From positions 10,873,139-10,937,138 of the forward strand of contig CM063249.1 of assembly GCA_032158295.1 (NCBI GenBank): 64,000 nt of DNA. Reading direction: 5' to 3'. Shown here in pieces: positions 60,901 to 64,000 of the stretch; within the stretch, counting starts at the first letter, position 1, and each line of letters begins with the position of its first letter. Under the pieces are notes generated by a model. It had not been told where the DNA came from, searched no databases, and worked only from the letters and a program-made list of their open reading frames with translations. The DNA comes from Pycnopodia helianthoides. Lineage: Eukaryota; Echinodermata; Asteroidea; Forcipulatida; Asteriidae. A program made the position numbers and the translations under genes.

Positions 60901-63900
60901 CGTTGCCTGACTCTGGGTCCTGTTTCTGTTGATCTCATCTAGGCCAAGGTAGAGGCAGAACGTAGAGCTGAACAGGAGGCAGCACGGAGGATAGCCAAGG
61001 AGGAAGAGGAGGAAAAAAGGCGATGGTTGGAGCAACAGGAGAGAGAACGTCAGACGAAGGAACTGGAGGCTGTCAATGCTGTAAGTGGAACAACTCTTTA
61101 ACCCTGTTGCACCTTGTTGTGTGGAACCGCCCCTTTTCATGCTTTCCCCCATAAGACAAAGTGTGTAGAAGAAATTTTTGTCACAAAGCGCCCTCTTTTG
61201 ACTCCTTCAGCCCTTGTTAATTTAATGTTTTGGGGGACACTCACACAGGGGGGAACAAAATCCCATTTGACATCGGCGCTATACCAACTGAGTTATTTAG
61301 CCAGTTTTCGATCATGATGATAGAGAGTGCTAGAACTCTGTATAATTCAACCTTGGTAGAACATGATCATATGCACGTCATTTATTCTCTAAAATATTAG
61401 AGAGCATCCCAAAAGCGTTCAAACGGTGTAACAATTTGTGCTACTTTGGTTTCCATATTCAGGCCCGCCTTGAGGCAGTTCATCGTGCCGATGAGGAGGG
61501 TAGATTGAGAAGGCTCAAGGAGGAGCAAGAGGAAAAGAGAAGAAGCATGGAAAACAAAGAGCGAGCAAAGCAAGCCAGGGAACTGGAAGAAGTCAAAGCG
61601 GTAAGGAGGTTGATTGAAAATTAAGCACGGGGGTTGTGGGTTCGAATCCCACCTGAGCAGTAAGTCGTTGGATTTTTACATTTTTTCCACAAGACTCTGG
61701 GAAAGTATAGAGTGCTTATCACACTTTGGTGTAGGGTCAAACCCAAAATATTATTTGTTATTACAAAAGTGCCTGTGGAATACAAACAAATATAGCGCTT
61801 CTGCATCCCATATGTAATAGGGCTGAAGGCCGAATTTGATTTGGGATGCACACGCGCTGTGTTTTTTCCGTATTCCACGAGCACACATGTGATAACGAAC
61901 TCAAGAAAACTTGACTTGTAGCTTCAAATAGTGCTGTACACAGAAAAAGAACAGCGTGTTAAAACAGGGTTTGATATGGGCCGTGGAATATAAGTTATTA
62001 TTATCTATATAAGGCTTCCAAGTGGTACAATAAATCAGTGTATTAAATATCTTTAGCGCAAGTACCCGGATGACAGATCAATATTGTTTTCGTATTGCTC
62101 TGTTATCCGGGAACTTCAACCGGTGCAAGATTTGCGTCTTGATTCTGAACTAATTTGTGAACTTTGGAACTTGAACTATTGAACATTATTTTGTGAACTT
62201 TTGAATTTTTTTAGCATTTAGGTATGTTAAATTTTGTTATTTCGCTAGTCATCATGGTATAGTTAATAATAATAATATTGTATTGCTTTGTTTTTGTGTG
62301 ATACAAGAATATATATTACTCTCGCTGTGACGATATTGGACTCGTCTTCGACTGGTCCAGTATTGTCATAGCTCAAGCAATATTTTCTTGTATCAAACTC
62401 GAAGCCATCCAATATTATGTAAATATCACACTCTTGTTGCTATGGATTGACCAATCAGACTTGAGGATTCAAGTTTGCTTGAAGATAAAATCCTTTTTCC
62501 TCTATGCAAATTAATAGGCCTAAATCTATAAAACTCTGTCAACAGGTTTGAATTTAAATAAACCATGAATAATATAATAATAATAAAATATTTATCATAT
62601 TTGTTGGGTGTGGCTCCTTATAGCTATTAATGACACTACAATGTAAGTGATGGTTGTGTGTTTTGGTGTAGGCTCGGTCGGCTGCAGAAAAGAAGGCGGA
62701 GGAAGAGGCCAAGCTGAGGAAAGCCAAGGAAGAAGAAGAATACAAGAGACGTCTTCTTGAGGAAGAGGAGAGGGCCAGACAGGCGCAGCAACTTCAGGAG
62801 TTGAGGGCGGTCAGTGATTTTCCCTTTAAACCCCTTTCTGCTGTCCTGTTTACCATTTTTTTTCACTGGACCGCAGGCCCAGGGCCAGTGATTTTAGCCT
62901 CAGGCCACTAAACTCACATGGGACAGCAGGCCCAGGGCCAGTGAATTTAGCCTCAGGCCACTATTAAAACTCACATGGGACAGCAGGCCCAGGGCCAGTG
63001 ATTTTAGTCCAGGCTAGTAAACTCACAACTCCAAAGACTGGTGTTCTTTTCTAGAATAATGATACCTTATCAAATTTTGATTTTGAGTCTGATAAATATC
63101 TTTTAATTCTCTTGAATAGCGTAGTATACTCACCCATAAGACAAGTGAGTTAAATTTTCTCTGGAGTGTTTCTTGAAATAGAAAACATTTATACATTTAC
63201 AGAAACATTTCATATATTAAACTGTGCATATAAAAATATATATATCATTTTAATTCTGGTCTTGTAAAAAGGATTGTGGACTAGTAAATATTGTGAGGTA
63301 CATGCCCTGCAGTCTTGTGGGTCCCCCCCCCCAATCTTTTCTTAATCTAGCCTTGTTTACTTTAAACCATCCCATGAAGCCTTTGACGTGCCTACTACTT
63401 TTGCATGCTTACATTTCACCCATTCAAACCATTTACTGAAGCAGGGCTGAGAGCTAAAGCCAGTAGTCTGCCCCTTTTTGTTTGAACATCAAGTGTTGTA
63501 TACCGCACATAGATCCTTGTCATTTGATTGGTTGAACAGGCGTGACGCTCCAAAGTTTAATATAGGAGTCCTATATTGATAGGACGCTTGGGGCACTTCA
63601 CAGTAGTGCTCCGTAGGGTCATTTCCAAAATAATCGCTCCTTAACCGTTTGTCCAAAAGAGGCAAGTTGGTGTCACAGCGGGCAAGGTTGGTGTCTACAT
63701 GGAGAAGTCCACTTTGTTTAGAGGGGGGTTTTAGAATTTTCAGAGTGTGGGGTGGACGAGTTTCCGTGTCTGTTTTGTGTTTATAGACTGTGCATGTCTT
63801 GCACATTATTAAAAACGAGAAAACAACTCGATAGAAAACTATAGTTTTCTATGAAATCAAGTCTTCTTTTAAAACTAAATTTATACCAAATTCTTGAAAA

Positions 63901-64000
63901 TAAAAATACCCATCGCAAGTTGTTATAAACAATAACGTTGAACTAAAATTAGAACTTGAGACGAGGATGTCTATTTTTAGAAACCCCATTTGCCAATCAC
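39898..64000 (+). CDS. SWAP70/DEF6-like guanine-nucleotide-exchange / actin-binding adaptor (3' end off window)
   Basis: Nine exons join in frame: 39898-39993, 52659-53195, 54724-54870, 57280-57406, 58351-58529, 59337-59474, 60943-61080, 61463-61600, 62672-62809; about 546 codons, then the gene runs off the edge. SWAP70 and DEF6 act downstream of PI3-kinase, bind phosphoinositides through a PH domain and modulate Rac and F-actin. Residues 1-210 match the EF-hand-like N-terminus (WLWHAFHGIDRNTGSIDPTE, LKKLWQIFNFL, FAKGMDKVSVVEAVMEVYDE). Residues 211-315 form the PH domain (GLLYKKGHKIKSWKERWFVL, TRFEISAPDPRTRQAW). From about 320 on there is a Glu/Arg/Lys-rich coiled coil. An invertebrate single-copy ancestor of SWAP70 and DEF6 seems likely, so no symbol is chosen. 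Phase 1 after exon 4; all other junctions phase 0. Confidence 0.9.
44199..44425. repeat. Inverted repeat tagacttgactcaagtccc
   Basis: ggggattagacttgactcaa (near 44198) is mirrored by gggacttgaatcaagtctag (near 44398), about 180 bp apart. Possibly a small MITE in intron 1. Confidence 0.5.
46394..47042. mobile_element. Foldback element with arms of about 270 bp
   Basis: Left arm (46394-46677) and right arm (46756-47042) are reverse complements over long runs, e.g. ttgtacacttccgggtctta against agacccggaagtgtacaaga, and accgctatcgcccacaatcc. The outer ends contain agccttgattgcaaggct and agccttgatatcaaggct. The centre of about 80 bp is unique. Non-autonomous. Confidence 0.8.
47757..47850. repeat. 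Short tandem repeat, 31-bp unit, about 3 copies
   Basis: Unit parts: accatggtataactgtgg and ccaattct. One unit has the variant ataaatgtgg. Confidence 0.8.
48660..48880 (-). mobile_element. tRNA-derived SINE, family C
   Basis: Reverse strand has A-box-like tagttagtagagcgccgg and B-box ggttcaaatcc with tRNA-like spacing, then gcttctgactggcacccc and gccacttccc shared with 16675-16860. Confidence 0.7.
49763..50059 (+). mobile_element. MITE family 3 (aaaggttgtgtaca ends)
   Basis: Contains aaatgttcacagatttgcac, cttcccttgaaatagttttg and tatcacggtgataaaatc, shared with 59537-59880. The ends (ttaaagggtgtgtacaacat and accaatgttttttaaccc) are diverged inverted repeats. Confidence 0.7.
51612..51860. 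repeat. Tandem duplication with ccgccaacgttc motif, period about 165 bp
   Basis: gccaacgttctgaagcgtca...tccacaggccgccaacgttc at 51630 recurs from 51778 with few changes; ends in a T-run of more than 20. Confidence 0.7.
52264..52580 (-). mobile_element. SINE, family A, with tRNA-like head
   Basis: Read on the minus strand: ggccaagtggtctagttcac (A box), gtgtgggttcgaattccggc (B box), then the family A body and a T/A-rich end. Sits immediately before the exon 2 acceptor region. Confidence 0.75.
52659..53195 (+). CDS. SWAP70-like exon 2
   Basis: 537 bp, acceptor ccaaacag, donor GTAGAT, phases 0 and 0. Encodes the EF-hand-like helical region, including ELKKLWQIFNFLAEPETYPV and FAKGMDKVSVVEAVMEVYDE. 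Strongly GC-richer than adjacent introns. Confidence 0.92.
53437..53690 (+). mobile_element. tRNA-derived SINE, family B, fullest copy
   Basis: ggttggctcagtggtttctt (A box), ccctggttcgaatcccacct (B box), then tgggttttcagtcccttcc and a taataaataaag tail. In intron 2. Confidence 0.8.
54050..54397 (+). mobile_element. MITE family 1 in SWAP70 intron 2
   Basis: Shares gagagctgttgatac, aaaacattgtgagaaacgac, tccctctgaagtagtgtag and the catatgttgggatacaccg...tgaggatactggtctttgac block. Ends at accaaaagtacatcctgcct. Confidence 0.7.
54724..54870 (+). CDS. SWAP70-like exon 3 (PH domain, first half)
   Basis: 147 bp, phases 0 and 0, donor GTAAGT. Encodes GLLYKKGHKIKSWKERWFVL and KPGCLSYYTNRNEKEKKGDI, the phosphoinositide-binding beta1-beta4 part of the PH fold. 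Confidence 0.92.
55589..55870. mobile_element. Inverted-repeat elements with ccttgcattggccgccat ends
   Basis: 55589-55737 starts agaccccttgcattggccgc and ends ggcagccatttcaaggggtct. A second related piece follows at 55752-55870. The same cattggccgccatctttgat phrase occurs at 24118 and 32036. In intron 3. Confidence 0.6.
57003..57140. repeat. Two-unit tandem duplication in intron 3
   Basis: tcttctattatttcacttat and ttcttcaaatgaaaactgaa occur twice about 70 bp apart, ending about 140 bp before exon 4. Confidence 0.8.
57280..57406 (+). CDS. SWAP70-like exon 4 (PH domain, second half)
   Basis: 127 bp, acceptor cacatgaag after a pyrimidine tract, donor GTAAGG, phase 0 in and 1 out. Encodes NIPDQKNYKNVFAIWTKDCK and TRFEISAPDPRTRQAWLL; the FEISA..D..T...W pattern is the C-terminal PH helix region. 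An alternative acceptor 13 bp downstream (attccag) would shift the frame. Confidence 0.88.
58351..58529 (+). CDS. SWAP70-like exon 5 (end of PH helix, start of coil)
   Basis: 179 bp, acceptor tcttctgcag, donor GTACTT. Completes Ala of WLLALRVIIQRER and moves into KALKAKLEEERKWREAEFL. Its last 28 residues align with the C-terminal part of the 46-residue repeats that follow. Confidence 0.9.
58748..59252. mobile_element. Long-TIR non-autonomous element in intron 5
   Basis: acttgaccttcctttccggt, tacttgtaaacaa and catgttatcattaaa on the left are mirrored by tttaatgataacatg, ttgtttacaagtaaccgg and gaaggtcaagttt on the right. The interior matches the window end (63785-64000). Confidence 0.75.
59337..59474 (+). 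CDS. SWAP70-like exon 6, coil repeat unit 1 (138 bp)
   Basis: 46 codons, phase 0 both sides: AHEAAEKKAAEELALRKLKE then EEEKRQRQLEMEERKLAERK and MERIKA. Acceptor ttgattgaaag, donor GTGAGT. Confidence 0.88.
59537..59880 (+). mobile_element. MITE family 3 in intron 6
   Basis: Starts tttaaaggttgtgtacacgt and ends acgaatgttgtacacatgct. Interior as in 49763-50059. Confidence 0.75.
60943..61080 (+). CDS. SWAP70-like exon 7, coil repeat unit 2 (138 bp)
   Basis: 46 codons, phase 0: AKVEAERRAEQEAARRIAKE then EEEEKRRWLEQQERERQTKE and LEAVNA. Acceptor tctcatctag, donor GTAAGT. Confidence 0.9.
61463..61600 (+). CDS. SWAP70-like exon 8, coil repeat unit 3 (138 bp)
   Basis: 46 codons, phase 0: ARLEAVHRADEEGRLRRLKE then EQEEKRRSMENKERAKQARE and LEEVKA. 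Acceptor catattcag, donor GTAAGG. Confidence 0.9.
61620..61900 (+). mobile_element. tRNA-related SINE fragment in intron 8
   Basis: A B-box-like gtgggttcgaatcccacctg starts 30 bp after the exon 8 donor, with no A box before it, followed by a body (cactttggtgtagggtcaaa) that ends without a clear tail. Head-truncated or chimeric. Confidence 0.45.
62672..62809 (+). CDS. SWAP70-like exon 9, coil repeat unit 4 (138 bp)
   Basis: 46 codons, phase 0: ARSAAEKKAEEEAKLRKAKE then EEEYKRRLLEEEERARQAQQ and LQELRA. Acceptor ttttggtgtag, donor GTCAGT. The gene continues beyond the window because no stop or C-terminal tail has been reached. Confidence 0.9.
62862..63030. repeat. Three-unit tandem repeat in intron 9, period about 60 bp
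   Basis: The unit contains gcaggcccagggccagtga, ttttagcctcaggccacta and aactcacatgggaca; the last unit is diverged. Confidence 0.85.
63785..64000. mobile_element. Second copy of the 58748-59252 element, cut by window end
   Basis: aattcttgaaaataaaaata, cccatcgcaagttgttat and accccatttgccaatcac match the interior of the intron 5 element in the same orientation. Confidence 0.7.

Overview
This is eukaryotic nuclear DNA. Genes are split by GT-AG introns, intergenic DNA is AT-rich, and small inverted-repeat transposons and tRNA-derived SINEs are dense. The repeat content and the animal-type genes suggest an invertebrate deuterostome, most likely an echinoderm and perhaps a sea star. That placement is inference from general appearance and was not tested by a search.

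Layout. (1) Positions 1-3409, minus strand: the 5' end (three exons, about 159 codons) of a glycoside hydrolase related to GH63 / MGH1 / yeast YMR196W. It runs off the left edge. (2) About 3.4-10.6 kb: intergenic, many MITE-like elements. (3) About 10.6-33.8 kb, minus strand: three head-to-tail paralogues of a four-exon TLC-domain membrane protein (TLCD4/TMEM56-like), coding spans 10644-15901, 21883-25545 and 29822-33755. Exons B (83 bp) and C (83 bp) have the same length in all three and splice phases are conserved. Copies 2 and 3 lie in a recent segmental duplication that includes introns, an LTR fragment and a SINE; copy 1 is an older duplicate. An unassigned exon-like ORF and an orphan histone-type 3' stem-loop lie between copies 2 and 3. 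(4) 36809-39206, minus strand: a complete three-exon gene for ETFBKMT (METTL20), the mitochondrial lysine methyltransferase acting on electron-transfer flavoprotein beta. (5) From 39898 to the right edge, plus strand: a SWAP70/DEF6-like gene (EF-hand-like N-terminus, PH domain, long charged coiled coil), divergent from ETFBKMT across about 690 bp. Its first intron is about 12.7 kb. Its coil is encoded by four consecutive exons of exactly 138 bp, a tandem exon-duplication series; the gene continues past the window.

The genes look functionally unrelated: carbohydrate metabolism, a membrane-protein family expansion, mitochondrial protein methylation, and phosphoinositide/actin signalling. The most unusual features are the four equal-length coil exons, the TLC array with apparent gene conversion of exon A, post-duplication rearrangements (a nested MITE with a 9-bp target duplication, a micro-inversion), exon-end tandem repeats in the hydrolase gene, and a histone-type hairpin without a histone gene. 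No bacterial-style operon, CRISPR array or complete autonomous transposon was seen.
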